Assembly: GCA_022825005.1 (NCBI GenBank)
Contig: JAJDYU010000017.1
Coordinates: 1-63,514, forward strand
Source: Acidimicrobiia bacterium
GTDB taxonomy: Bacteria; Actinomycetota; Acidimicrobiia; Acidimicrobiales; Bin134
Length of the DNA: 63,514 nt
Direction of reading: 5' to 3'
The notes under the pieces were generated by a model. The model had not been told where the DNA came from, did no database searches, and saw only the letters and a program-made list of their open reading frames with translations. Position numbers and translations under genes: made by a program. Positions 34,105 to 42,637 of this stretch are shown piece after piece (the stretch's first letter is position 1; each line of letters opens with the position of its first letter).

Positions 34105-35258
34105 GTCAAAAAATCGGCCCAGTCGCGCATGAGCCGAACCCTCTTTTCGAACAGATCTGTCCTCAGATAGGCCCGCTCCACCTTGGTGCCCACGGTGTGG
34201 CCCAGCGCCATCTCGGCTATCTCCCACGGGTAGTCGGTGGACTCGGCCGCCCAGCTGCGAAACGAGCTCCGCAGCCCGTGGGGAACCATGCCGGCGTCCA
34301 TTTCCCGGAGCAGCTTCGACAGGGTGCTGTCGTTTTGCGGCCGCCCGGTGAGGGAGGGGAAGATCAGGCCGCTGCCATCGGCGATGTCCTCGGCTTGGCG
34401 AAGCACCCTCAGCGCGGCGTCAGACAGCGGCACGCGGTGCTCGGTGGCCGTCTTGGTGCGGCGGGCCGGGATGGTCCACACCCGGGTTTTGTGGTCGATC
34501 TCGGGCCACGTGGCGAACCGGACCTCGCCCGACCGGCACGCGGTTAGCGCCAGGAACTCGAAGGCCAGCTTGGTTCCCTGCCAGGCCCCCGACGCGTGCA
34601 CTGCGGCGATCACCGCCGCCACCCTTTCGGCGGGAATGGCCGGGTGGTGCGTGCCGCCGTTTTGGCGCGGCAGGGCTGCGGCCAGCGCATCGCCCGCGGG
34701 GTTGTCGATTCGGTAGCCCTGGGCTATGGCCCACTTCATCACCGAGCTGATGCGCCGGCGCTGCTTTCTGGCGATCTCCGGCAGGGTTAGCCAAATGGGC
34801 TCCAGCACGCCCAGCACGTCGGCGGGGGTGATCCTATCCACCTTCTTGTCGGCCAGGAGGGCGGCGTGGGTGGCGAGCTGGGTGCGCCATGCCTCGGCGG
34901 TGCGCCCGCCCTCCTTCCAGCCCGCTGAGTGCATGGCAATCACCTGCTCGACGGCCTCGGCGAAGGTGGGGATCCCTGCGCCGCGCCGGGGGTCGCCCCC
35001 CCTGCGCACAGTGCGGTGGTTGTCCAATGCCAGCTCCCGGGCCTCGGCGGATGACACCAGCCAGGTGGGCCCCAGCCCGATGTGGGTGGGCCTGCCGTTG
35101 ATGATCAGCCGCTGCACCCAAGATTTGGTCACTCCCCCGCCCTTGGCCTCGCGCACCCGCAGGATCAGACCGTGGGAGCCGTGGCCTCCATCGCCGTAGG
35201 CTCCCGGCTCTTTTACGGTGGCCACGAACTTCGCGGTGAGCCTTTGCCTCGATGCCAT
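34074..35258 (-). CDS. Tyrosine recombinase (P4-type integrase)
   Basis: This is a 394-residue protein from the ATG at 35258, behind an AGAGGGGG ribosome site; the frame is open to 35312. The N-terminal part resembles the DUF4102 arm-binding domain ('GLILRVREAKGGG'). The catalytic set is Arg242 ('TACRSGEVRF'), Lys269 ('RRTKTATEHR'), His327 and Arg330 ('PHGLRSSF'), His354 ('ALGHT') and Tyr364 ('ERAYLRT'), so it looks active. It stands between dnaB and cassette D with no tRNA nearby. Such integrases move islands, and this may be the enzyme that brought or rearranges the 17-35 kb region; the link is inferred. Confidence 0.92.
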   Translation of the reverse strand: MASRQRLTAKFVATVKEPGAYGDGGHGSHGLILRVREAKGGGVTKSWVQRLIINGRPTHIGLGPTWLVSSAEARELALDNHRTVRRGGDPRRGAGIPTFAEAVEQVIAMHSAGWKEGGRTAEAWRTQLATHAALLADKKVDRITPADVLGVLEPIWLTLPEIARKQRRRISSVMKWAIAQGYRIDNPAGDALAAALPRQNGGTHHPAIPAERVAAVIAAVHASGAWQGTKLAFEFLALTACRSGEVRFATWPEIDHKTRVWTIPARRTKTATEHRVPLSDAALRVLRQAEDIADGSGLIFPSLTGRPQNDSTLSKLLREMDAGMVPHGLRSSFRSWAAESTDYPWEIAEMALGHTVGTKVERAYLRTDLFEKRVRLMRDWADFLTRRTHTTPKS

Positions 35259-35428
35259 TTTTCCCCCTCTGTTAGAGGCTTTGTTACTTATGACGGCATT
35301 TTCGTGCAACACTCAGTGAATGTCCACCCCCTCTTTCGCCGCTTAGTTACGGGGGTTAATGGCCAGAGCCCGTCCGGCGCATCCTGCTACATTTTCTGTT
35401 ACTAATCGTTTCTCGCTTGATCATTCAT

Positions 35429-35442
35429 TTTGACGCGTCAAA
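35429..35442. promoter_or_regulatory. 14-bp palindrome between integrase and dnaB
   Basis: TTTGACGCGTCAAA is a perfect palindrome in the 244-base gap between the integrase start and the dnaB end. CTTGAT and ATCAAG flank it more loosely. It could be an operator of the integrase gene. Apart from it and the hairpin next to dnaB I see nothing in this gap. Confidence 0.4.
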
Positions 35443-35486
35443 GACCAGCTTAATCAAGAGAATACCTACTATTTCGCCAGGCCCTC

Positions 35487-35502
35487 GCCCGCCCCGGCGG
35501 GC
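35487..35502 (-). terminator. Short GC hairpin after dnaB
   Basis: GCCCGCC-CC-GGCGGGC immediately follows the dnaB stop on the minus strand. No U-run follows. Confidence 0.4.
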
Positions 35503-36879
35503 TCAGGCGGTGCGGGCCATGTTGGCGAATCGGGTGTAGTGCTGCTGGAAGGCCAGGCGGGTCTTGCCGGTGGGGCCGTTGCGGTGCTTGGCCAACAGCA
35601 CCTCGGCGGTGCCGGTGTCGGCCGTTTCGGGGTTGTAGAGCTCGTCGCGGTACAGAAAGATCACTAAATCGGCGTCTTGTTCGATGGAGCCCGACTCGCG
35701 CAGGTCGGCCAGGATGGGCCGCTTGTCCTGGCGCTGCTCCAGGTTGCGGGATAGCTGCGAGAGCGCCACCACCGGGCATTGCAGCTCGCGGGCCAGGATC
35801 TTGAGCCCCCGGCTGATCTCGGAGACCTCCACTTGGCGGTTCTCGGCGGTGTTGCGCCCGGTCATCAGCTGGAGGTAGTCCACCACCACCATGCCCAGAT
35901 CGCCCACCTGGCTGCGCAGCCGGCGGGACTTGCCCCTGATCTCCATGATGGTCACCGCGGGGTTGTCGTCCACCCAGATGGGCGCCTCCGACAGCCGCCC
36001 GATGGCCGTTGAGAGATCGGACCAGTCTTGGTCGGTGAGCTTGCCGGTGCGCACCCTAGAGGCGTCCACCCGGGCCTCGGAGCACAGGATGCGCTGGCTG
36101 ATCTCGAGCTGGCTCATCTCCAGCGAGAACACCAGCACCGGCTTGCTGGCCCGCATGGCGGCATGGGCGGCCATGCCCAGCGCGAAGCTGGTCTTGCCCA
36201 CCGATGGGCGGGCGCCCACCACCACCAGGGTGTTGGGCTGAAGGCCGCTGGTGATCTCATCGAGGTCGTTGTAGCCGGTGGGGGTGCCGGTGACGATCTC
36301 GCCCTGGTCGTAGAGCTTCTCGATCCGCTCCAGGTTGGCGGGCAGCAGCTCGGAGATGCGGGCGGTGGAGTCGCCCATGCGGTCGGCGGCCAGCCGGTAC
36401 ACCATGGCCTCGGCGGAGTCCACCGTTTTGACCACGTCGTCGCCGCCGTCGTAGCCCAGCTCGGAGATCTCCCCGCCGATCTCGATCAGCTTTCTGAGCG
36501 TGGCGGCCTCGTGGACGATGTTGGCGTACTTGGCCGCGTTGGCCGACGCCGGGGTGCCGGTTTGGAGCTTCACCAAAGCGGCGTTGCCCCCCACCTTGTC
36601 GGCCAGGCCCCGGTTGTTCAGCTCGGCGGCCACCGTCACCGCGTCGGCCGGCTCGCCCTGGGCGTACAGCGAGCACACCGCCTCGTACACGTGGGCGTGG
36701 GCCGGGCGGTAGAAGTGCTCGGGCTTGATCAGGTTCACCGCGTCGGCGATGGCGTCGCGGCTTAGCAACATGGCGCCCAGCAGCGCCTCCTCGGCGTCGA
36801 GGTCGTGGGGCGGGACCCGCCCCAGGCGCCCCGGCGGCCGGGAACCGCCGTTGTCGGAATAGTCGAATGGATCGCTCAC
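35503..36879 (-). CDS. dnaB: Replicative DNA helicase DnaB
   Basis: This is a 458-residue hexameric helicase without intein. The N-terminal DnaB domain begins with 'PPHDLDAEEALLGAMLLS' at about residue 23. Walker A 'GARPSVGKTS' is at residues 222-231, Walker B is 'GMVVVDYLQLM', and the arginine-finger region is 'LADLRESGSIEQDAD'. It unwinds DNA at the replication fork. It lies 157 bases downstream of rplI, the common actinobacterial order. Confidence 0.97.
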   Translation of the reverse strand: MSDPFDYSDNGGSRPPGRLGRVPPHDLDAEEALLGAMLLSRDAIADAVNLIKPEHFYRPAHAHVYEAVCSLYAQGEPADAVTVAAELNNRGLADKVGGNAALVKLQTGTPASANAAKYANIVHEAATLRKLIEIGGEISELGYDGGDDVVKTVDSAEAMVYRLAADRMGDSTARISELLPANLERIEKLYDQGEIVTGTPTGYNDLDEITSGLQPNTLVVVGARPSVGKTSFALGMAAHAAMRASKPVLVFSLEMSQLEISQRILCSEARVDASRVRTGKLTDQDWSDLSTAIGRLSEAPIWVDDNPAVTIMEIRGKSRRLRSQVGDLGMVVVDYLQLMTGRNTAENRQVEVSEISRGLKILARELQCPVVALSQLSRNLEQRQDKRPILADLRESGSIEQDADLVIFLYRDELYNPETADTGTAEVLLAKHRNGPTGKTRLAFQQHYTRFANMARTA

Positions 36880-37036
36880 AGACTGCCCCTATTGTCCAGG
36901 TGGCAGTGACAATTGCTCTGCCCGACCGCATTCCACGGTTGCCTACTCTGGCAGCCGCGCGCGGTTTATCGCTAGGGGAAAGCCTCTGGATTTAGGTGGA
37001 TATCCTGGGGATTTGCGGCCATCGGCCTCCCCGGGG

Positions 37037-37483
37037 CTACTCGGAGGCAACCACCTCGACGGTGATGGGGAACTCCACCTCGGGGTGGGGCTTGGCGGTG
37101 ACCGTGTGGCTGCCCAGCTCTTTGATCCCCTCGGAGTCGATGGCCTTGCGCTCGAGCATGATGTTGGCCTGCTCGGCCACCGCCCGAACGATGTCGGCGG
37201 TGGTTACCGAGCCGAACAGCCTGCCCTCTTCTCCGGCTCGGGCCGCGATGTGGATGGGGGTGGACACCAGCCGGGAGGCCATCTCCTGGGCCTCGGCCAG
37301 CTCTTTGGCGTCTTTCAGCTCGCGGGCCTGGCGCATGCGCTCGGCCTGGCGCTCGGCCCCCGGCGACGACTTGAAGGCCTTGCCGGCGGGGATCAAGAAA
37401 TTGCGGGCGTAGCCGTCGGCCACGTCCACCACGTCGCCCTTTTTGCCCAGGGCATCCACGTTGTCGCGCAGCACCACCTTCAT
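37037..37483 (-). CDS. rplI: 50S ribosomal protein L9
   Basis: This is a 148-residue L9 with the usual N-terminal domain '[20 protein letters not shown]' and '[13 protein letters not shown]', then the long connecting helix and a C-terminal domain ending in acidic residues. The ATG overlaps the rpsR stop (ATGA). It binds 23S rRNA and is part of the rpsF-ssb-rpsR-rplI operon. Confidence 0.97.
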   Translation of the reverse strand: MKVVLRDNVDALGKKGDVVDVADGYARNFLIPAGKAFKSSPGAERQAERMRQARELKDAKELAEAQEMASRLVSTPIHIAARAGEEGRLFGSVTTADIVRAVAEQANIMLERKAIDSEGIKELGSHTVTAKPHPEVEFPITVEVVASE

Positions 37484-38031
37484 GACACCGGCTCCTCCTC
37501 GCCAGCCTCCTCAGCCGCGGGCTCCTCAGCGGCCGGGGCTTCGGCGGCAGCCTCGGGGGCCGGGGCTTCAGCGGGGGCATCTTCCACCGGGGCGCCATCC
37601 ATGGGGGCGGCGGCCTCCTCGGCGGGGGCGCCGTCGAATCCAACTTCGATGGCTTCCAGATCATCGGGGTCCATCTCGCCGGGGGGGCGCATGCCGGGCG
37701 GCGGGGCCGACGGCTGGGGCACCGGCCCCTCGAAGCGGCTGTCGTCGCGCATCCGCCCCGCGCTGCGCTGGGTGGTGATCCGGTTGTTGTAGGGCAAAAG
37801 CGCCATCTCTCGGGCGTTCTTGATGGCCCGGGCGATCTCCTTTTGCTGCTGCTGGTTGTTGCCGGTCACCTGGCGGGCCCTGATCTTGGCCCTATCGGAC
37901 ATGAACCGCCGCAGCAGGTTGATGTCCTTCCAGTCGACATAGCCGATGCCCTCTTGGGTGAGGACGCTGACCTTCTTCTTGCGCCGGCGGCCGATGTCCT
38001 TGGCCTTCGGCTTCTTCGGTCCCTTGGCCAT
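37480..38031 (-). CDS. rpsR: 30S ribosomal protein S18 with long acidic C-terminal extension
   Basis: The frame encodes 183 residues, against 75-90 in most bacteria. Residues 1-95 are a regular S18 without zinc cysteines ('[20 protein letters not shown]', '[15 protein letters not shown]'). From about residue 96 a low-complexity tail rich in Pro, Ala and Glu follows ('[20 protein letters not shown]', repeated 'APAEEA' types) and ends 'EEEPVS'. The ATG at 38031 shares its A with the ssb stop (TAATG). Longer S18 proteins exist in some actinobacteria, but such a tail would extend well off the ribosome platform. Its role is unknown. Confidence 0.93.
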   Translation of the reverse strand: MAKGPKKPKAKDIGRRRKKKVSVLTQEGIGYVDWKDINLLRRFMSDRAKIRARQVTGNNQQQQKEIARAIKNAREMALLPYNNRITTQRSAGRMRDDSRFEGPVPQPSAPPPGMRPPGEMDPDDLEAIEVGFDGAPAEEAAAPMDGAPVEDAPAEAPAPEAAAEAPAAEEPAAEEAGEEEPVS

Positions 38032-38507
38032 TAGAACGGCTCCTCGTCGGGCACGTAGTCGGCCTGGCTGCGCTGCTGGCGCCCGCCTCCGCCGCCCTGA
38101 TAGCCGCCTCCGCCCTGGTTGCGGCCGCCTCCGCCGCCGTCGCGCCGCTCGTTGCGGATCACCTCTACGGTGGCCCACCGCAGGCTGGGCGAAACCTCAT
38201 CGGCGATGATCTCAACCTTGGAGCGGCGCTCGCCGTCCTGGGTCTCCCACGACCGCTGCTCCATCCGGCCGCTCACCACCACCCGAGTGCCCTTGGTCAG
38301 GCTCTCGCTCACGTTCTCGGCCAGGGTGTTCCAGCAGGTCACGTCGAAGAACGACACCTGCTCCTCGGTCTCGTTGGTCTGGCGGTTTTGCCAGCGCCGG
38401 TTCCAGGCCAGCCCGAAGGTGGCCACCGCGCTGCCGCCGGCGGTGAATCGAAGCTCCGGATCCCGGGTCATGTTCCCGGTAACGGTCACCGTGTTGTCGA
38501 ATGCCAT
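38031..38507 (-). CDS. ssb: Single-stranded DNA-binding protein
   Basis: This is a 158-residue SSB: an OB fold from '[20 protein letters not shown]' to about residue 110, then a Gly-rich linker ('[15 protein letters not shown]') and the acidic tip 'YVPDEEPF', close to the canonical DDDIPF that recruits partner proteins. It is located between rpsF and rpsR as usual. Confidence 0.97.
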   Translation of the reverse strand: MAFDNTVTVTGNMTRDPELRFTAGGSAVATFGLAWNRRWQNRQTNETEEQVSFFDVTCWNTLAENVSESLTKGTRVVVSGRMEQRSWETQDGERRSKVEIIADEVSPSLRWATVEVIRNERRDGGGGGRNQGGGGYQGGGGGRQQRSQADYVPDEEPF

Positions 38508-38523
38508 CTCTGTGTCTCCTTGG

Positions 38524-38868
38524 TTACCCGGCCGCAGCCAGGGGGGTGCCGTCGCCCAGAAGGCCGCGTCGGGCGGCCTCGTGGTCGGGCAGACGGATCA
38601 GCTTGTGGCGGACCACCTCGTCCGCGAGTCGGAGGAGACGTTCCAATGAGTCCATCTCGCGCGTCTCGGTCACGAATTCGAGGACCAGGTAATAGCCCTC
38701 GGATTGATGGTTGATCTCGTAGGCGAAGCGGCGCTTGCCCCACCGGTCTTCGGCCTTGACCTCGCCGCCGCCGGAGGCGATGTTCTCGGCCACTTGGGAG
38801 ACGCAGGCGTCCACGCCGGATTCCTCGACGCCCGCGTCCAAAATGATCATCAACTCGTATGCCCGCAT
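38524..38868 (-). CDS. rpsF: 30S ribosomal protein S6
   Basis: This is a 114-residue S6 from the ATG at 38868 (MRAYELMIILD), preceded by GGGAGGTGAGC; the upstream extension of the frame is non-coding. The ferredoxin-like fold is visible in 'YELMIILDAGVEE', 'KRRFAYEINHQSEGYYLVLEF' split over strands, and the C-terminal 'RHKLIRLPDHEAA'. It is the first gene of the rpsF-ssb-rpsR-rplI operon and binds S18 in the 30S platform. Confidence 0.96.
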   Translation of the reverse strand: MRAYELMIILDAGVEESGVDACVSQVAENIASGGGEVKAEDRWGKRRFAYEINHQSEGYYLVLEFVTETREMDSLERLLRLADEVVRHKLIRLPDHEAARRGLLGDGTPLAAAG

Positions 38869-38948
38869 GGCGAGCTCACCTCCCTGTGGACCCGGCACCA
38901 GCCGGGGCCCCGAAATCCCGGGGCAGGGCCTCTATTTCCCGCAGAACT

Positions 38949-39803
38949 CTATCCGACGTGGCCGTAAAGGCCCAACGCCATCTCCTCGTCGGGATTCATC
39001 TCGTAGCACTCGTCTAAAGCGGGGAACGTGCCCGAGCGCACGTCGGCCGCAAACCGGGCCAGGGCGTTCACGCCGTCGGCGTGCAGGGTGGCGTAGCGGC
39101 GCACGAACCGGGGGAGCATCCTGGTCTCGAGGCCCAAAACGTCGTGGAACACCAGCACCTGGCCGTCGCAGCCGCCGCCGGCGCCGATGCCGATGGTGGG
39201 CACGTCCACCGCGTCGGTGATCATCTGGCCCACCGCGGCGGGCATCCCCTCCAACACGATGGCGAAGCACCCGGCGTGGGCCAGCGCCTTGGCGTCGGCC
39301 ACCAGGCCCAGCGCCGCCTCGCTGCTGCGCCCCTGCACCCGGTAGCCGCCCTGGGCCAGCATCGACTGGGGGGTGAGGCCCAAGTGGCCCATCACCGGCA
39401 CCTGGGCGCTCACGATGGCCTCGATCATGGGCACCCGCTCGGCGCCGCCCTCCAGCTTCACCGCCTGGGCGCCGGCCCGCACGAGAGCGGCGGCGTTGGT
39501 CACGGTGTCGGCTGCGCTCACGTGGTAGCTCATCCACGGCATGTCGGCCACCACCATCGCGGTGGGGCGGGTGCGGGCCACCGCCGCGGTGTGGTGGGCC
39601 ATATCGTCGATGGTCACGCTCATGGTGTCTTCGTGGCCCAGCACCACCATGGCCACCGAGTCGCCCACCAAGATGAGGTCGGCCCCGGCCTCGTCGGCCA
39701 TGCGGGCGCTGGGCGCGTCGTAGGCGGTGAGCATGACGAGCGGGTCGTCGCCAGCGCTGCGCTTGCGATGGCTGATAGCCGGAGCAGTGAGCTTTGAGCC
39801 CAT
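38949..39803 (-). CDS. panB: 3-methyl-2-oxobutanoate hydroxymethyltransferase
   Basis: This is a 284-residue PanB, the first enzyme of pantothenate synthesis (5,10-methylene-THF + 2-oxoisovalerate to ketopantoate). Signatures are 'MLTAYDAPSARMADEAG', the metal-binding 'LVGDSVAMVVLGHEDT', 'VVADMPWMSYHVS', the substrate loop 'HLGLTPQS' and 'IGIGAGGGCDGQVLVFHD'. Length and motifs are complete. The normal partners panC and panD are not in the window. Confidence 0.96.
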   Translation of the reverse strand: MGSKLTAPAISHRKRSAGDDPLVMLTAYDAPSARMADEAGADLILVGDSVAMVVLGHEDTMSVTIDDMAHHTAAVARTRPTAMVVADMPWMSYHVSAADTVTNAAALVRAGAQAVKLEGGAERVPMIEAIVSAQVPVMGHLGLTPQSMLAQGGYRVQGRSSEAALGLVADAKALAHAGCFAIVLEGMPAAVGQMITDAVDVPTIGIGAGGGCDGQVLVFHDVLGLETRMLPRFVRRYATLHADGVNALARFAADVRSGTFPALDECYEMNPDEEMALGLYGHVG

Positions 39804-39932
39804 GATTGTTCCCCTTTCCCGTCCAGCGCACTTGGCTGCCGGCGGTTGCCCCTTACTCTAGCCCACCGCCTCGCCGCCGTTGCCAACCCCTCGCCTGCAT
39901 TCGGGCGCCGATCGACCGCTAGCGTGCGGGCC

Positions 39933-41327
39933 ATGGACGATTTGTTGGACCGTAGCGACGCGGTGGGGCTGGCCGATGCCATACGGGCCGGCGAGGTTTC
40001 CGAGGCCGAGGTGCTGGAGGCCACCATGGCCCGCATCGACGAGCGCAATCCCGATCTGAACGCCATCACCACATTGGTGGAGCCCGAGCCGGCCGTCGAC
40101 GGGCGGCTGCGGGGGGTGCCGTTCGCCATCAAGGATCTGCACTTCGCCATGCGGGGCACTGTTACCACCCACGGGTCGCGGTACTTCGCGGATGCCCCGG
40201 TAGACGACCATGATGCCGAGGTGGTGAGCCGCTACCGGGCGGCGGGGATGGTGCTTTTGGGCCGCACCAGCTCGCCCGAGTTCGGCTTGTCCACCACCAC
40301 CGAGCCGGCCCTGTTCGGCCCGTGCGCCAACCCGCTGGACGTCGGCCGCAGCGCGGGCGGCTCCAGCGGCGGGGCGGCATCTGCGGTGGCCTCGGGGATG
40401 CTGACCGTGGCCCACGCCTCCGACGGGGGCGGCTCCATCCGCATCCCGTCGTCGGCCTGCGGGCTGTTCGGGCTCAAGCCCAGCCGAGGGCGGGTGAGCT
40501 TCGGCCCCGACGCCGGGGAGGGCTGGAGCGGCTACTCCACCACCCACGTGGTGTCTCGCACGGTGCGCGACAGCGCGGTGCTGTTGGACCTCGCTTCTGG
40601 TTTGGCCCCCGGCGACCCCTATGTGGCGCCTTCGCCCGAGGTGGCATTCGAGGCGGCCATCGCCACCCCGCCGCCCTCGCTTCGGATCGCGGTGTGGGAC
40701 GGCTCGGCCGACGGGATCGAGCTGGACTCCACCGCCCGGGGGGCCCTTGACGCCGCGGTGGCGCTGTGCGAGCAGCTGGGCCACCGCCTGGAGGAGGCCG
40801 ACCTGCCGGTGCGCCGGGGGATGGGCGGACCCCAGGGGGTGATCATCTCCTCGCACATCGCCGCTTTGATAGCCCGGCGCGAGGCCGCCTGCGGTCGGCC
40901 CCCCGGCGACGATCTGGAGCCGGTGGCCGCCTCCCTGGCCGCTGAGGGGGCTTCGCTCTCCGGCCCCGACTACGCCCAGGCCATTCTCGACACCCACCTG
41001 ATGGGCCGGACCATGGGCCGCTACCACGCCTCGGGGATCGACCTGGTGCTCACCCCCACCCTGGCCCAGGTGCCGCCGCCGCTGGGCGAGCTGGTGGCCA
41101 CCGCCGACAACAGGGCCGAGTGGGGTGCCCGCCAGGGGGCTTACAGCCCGTTTTGCGCCATGGCCAACGCCACGGGCCAGCCGGCCATGTCGGTTCCGCT
41201 TCACTGGGACGACCAGGGCCTCACCGTGGGCAGCCACTTCATCGCCCCCTACGGGGCCGAGGCGCTGCTGTTGAAGCTGGCCGCCCAGATAGAGCAGGCC
41301 CACCCCTTCTGGCCCCAGCCGCGATAG
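39933..41327 (+). CDS. Amidase signature family hydrolase
   Basis: This is a 464-residue amidase from the ATG at 39933; the frame is open further upstream. The Ser-cisSer-Lys triad is visible as Lys67 ('VPFAIKDLHF'), Ser144 ('AGGSSGGAAS') and Ser168 ('DGGGSIRIPSS'). It hydrolyses a carboxamide; the family spans aryl-amides, 6-aminohexanoate oligomers and others. It opens a run of catabolic genes on the plus strand and may start a route for an amide-containing substrate. It is not a GatA, as no gatB or gatC lies nearby. Confidence 0.9.
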   Translation: MDDLLDRSDAVGLADAIRAGEVSEAEVLEATMARIDERNPDLNAITTLVEPEPAVDGRLRGVPFAIKDLHFAMRGTVTTHGSRYFADAPVDDHDAEVVSRYRAAGMVLLGRTSSPEFGLSTTTEPALFGPCANPLDVGRSAGGSSGGAASAVASGMLTVAHASDGGGSIRIPSSACGLFGLKPSRGRVSFGPDAGEGWSGYSTTHVVSRTVRDSAVLLDLASGLAPGDPYVAPSPEVAFEAAIATPPPSLRIAVWDGSADGIELDSTARGALDAAVALCEQLGHRLEEADLPVRRGMGGPQGVIISSHIAALIARREAACGRPPGDDLEPVAASLAAEGASLSGPDYAQAILDTHLMGRTMGRYHASGIDLVLTPTLAQVPPPLGELVATADNRAEWGARQGAYSPFCAMANATGQPAMSVPLHWDDQGLTVGSHFIAPYGAEALLLKLAAQIEQAHPFWPQPR

Positions 41328-41336
41328 TCAATCAGT

Positions 41337-41732
41337 TCAGCGGGATTGCAGCACGTAGCTGCGCAGGAGGTGGTTCCAGTGGCAGTCGGGGCACACCTCC
41401 ACCTCGTAGCAGGTGAAGCGGCCCTTGCGCCGGGCCAGCTTGGCGATCTCGGCCGCGTAGCTGATGCAGCGCCCGAACGGCGGCAGCCGGGGCCCGAACA
41501 CGTATGACACCAGGGCCAGCTCGTCGCCGTGGCACACCGGGCACGGCTCGCCGGCGGGGGTGCCCACCTCCCGGCCGGCCCGCACCAGCTCCGGATGGGC
41601 GTCGCACACCTGGTCGGCCATCCGGGTGCCGCTCTTCAGCCGGTGCAGCACATGGGCCCGCACCAGCCGATAGTCCACCGTGGAGGCGGGCTCGGGTGAA
41701 ACCCCTACTGCTGCGGCCATCGGGTCGGCCAT
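41337..41732 (-). CDS. DUF5318 family zinc-ribbon protein
   Basis: This is a 131-residue protein from the ATG at 41732; an in-frame ATG at 41774 would add 14. The pattern 'VCDAHPELVRAGREVG', 'CPVCHGDELALVSYVFG' and 'VYEVCPDC'-like 'CPDCHWNHLLRSYVL' matches the actinobacterial DUF5318 family, with two CxxC pairs that could bind zinc. Function unknown; family members often lie near cell-wall genes. It converges on the amidase gene with only nine bases between stops. Confidence 0.8.
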   Translation of the reverse strand: MADPMAAAVGVSPEPASTVDYRLVRAHVLHRLKSGTRMADQVCDAHPELVRAGREVGTPAGEPCPVCHGDELALVSYVFGPRLPPFGRCISYAAEIAKLARRKGRFTCYEVEVCPDCHWNHLLRSYVLQSR

Positions 41733-41871
41733 GGCGACAGAGTAACCACATCTGTCAAGCCGGTGGTCGCTCAAAGGGCCGACACCGCGCCGCAGCTTTC
41801 CGCTAAAATCCGGCGGCTTTGCTCATGCGACCGAAGGGCCATTTGTCATCGGCAACCACTACTGTGAGGCC

Positions 41872-42609
41872 ATGGCGTTCACCCCCACCGCTGAGAAACT
41901 GATCCCCGACATGACCACCGCCGAGGAGCTGGTGCTTTTGGCCCGGTGCCTGTGGTCGGAGGGATACAACGACCATCTGGCCGGCCACATCACCGTGAAC
42001 ATGGGCGACGGAACCCTGCTGTGCAACCCGTGGCTCATCACCTGGGACGAGCTTCGCCCCAGCCAGGTGATCCGCATCGACCTCGACGGCACCGTGGTGG
42101 AGGGCGACTGGCCGGTGCCCCCCGGCATCCCGCTCCACCTGGAGCTGCACAAGCTCCGCCCCGGCGTGGCCTGGGCCATGCACAACCACCCGTTGTACGG
42201 AACGGTGTGGGCCGACATGGCCGAGGTGCCCCCCGCCATGGACCAGTCGTCGTCGCTGGGCGGCGGAGAGCTGGTGCTGGTGGACGAGTACGACGGCGCG
42301 GTCAACGACCCCGCCTCGGCCCGCAGCGCCTGCGTGAAGATGGGCGACGCCGAGCTGGCCCTTCTGGCCGGCCACGGGGTGTTCGTGCTGGGCAACTCGG
42401 CCCGGGCCGTACACCAGCGGGCGGTGGCGCTCGAGCAGCGCTGCCAGCGGGGGTGGCACATCCGGGCCGCGGGCGGCCAGCTCGTGCCGGTTCTGCCCGA
42501 GAGCTACGCGGAGATGATGAAGCGCAGCTCCGGCGACAGTTTCATCGGCTTCTGGGAGGCCATGGTGAGAGCCGAGCTGCGCCGCGACCCCGACCTCTTG
42601 TCGGGCTGA
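41872..42609 (+). CDS. Class II aldolase/adducin family protein
   Basis: This is a 245-residue protein of the L-fuculose-phosphate aldolase/adducin fold. Metal-site residues are visible: 'HLAGHITVN', the H-x-H of 'AMHNHPLYGTVWADM' and 'LLAGHGVFVLG'. Such proteins cleave aldols or decarboxylate. The neighbours (CoA transferase, SnoaL, molybdopterin enzyme) suggest a catabolic role for a non-sugar substrate. A second, only distantly similar class II aldolase is at 55435-56154. Confidence 0.88.
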   Translation: MAFTPTAEKLIPDMTTAEELVLLARCLWSEGYNDHLAGHITVNMGDGTLLCNPWLITWDELRPSQVIRIDLDGTVVEGDWPVPPGIPLHLELHKLRPGVAWAMHNHPLYGTVWADMAEVPPAMDQSSSLGGGELVLVDEYDGAVNDPASARSACVKMGDAELALLAGHGVFVLGNSARAVHQRAVALEQRCQRGWHIRAAGGQLVPVLPESYAEMMKRSSGDSFIGFWEAMVRAELRRDPDLLSG

Positions 42610-42637
42610 CCGCTGCACTAGCACCGAGACTGCGGCG

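Noticed and set aside
35503..36879. Intein in DnaB, common in actinobacteria
   Set aside because: Walker A and Walker B regions are continuous and the protein is of normal length.
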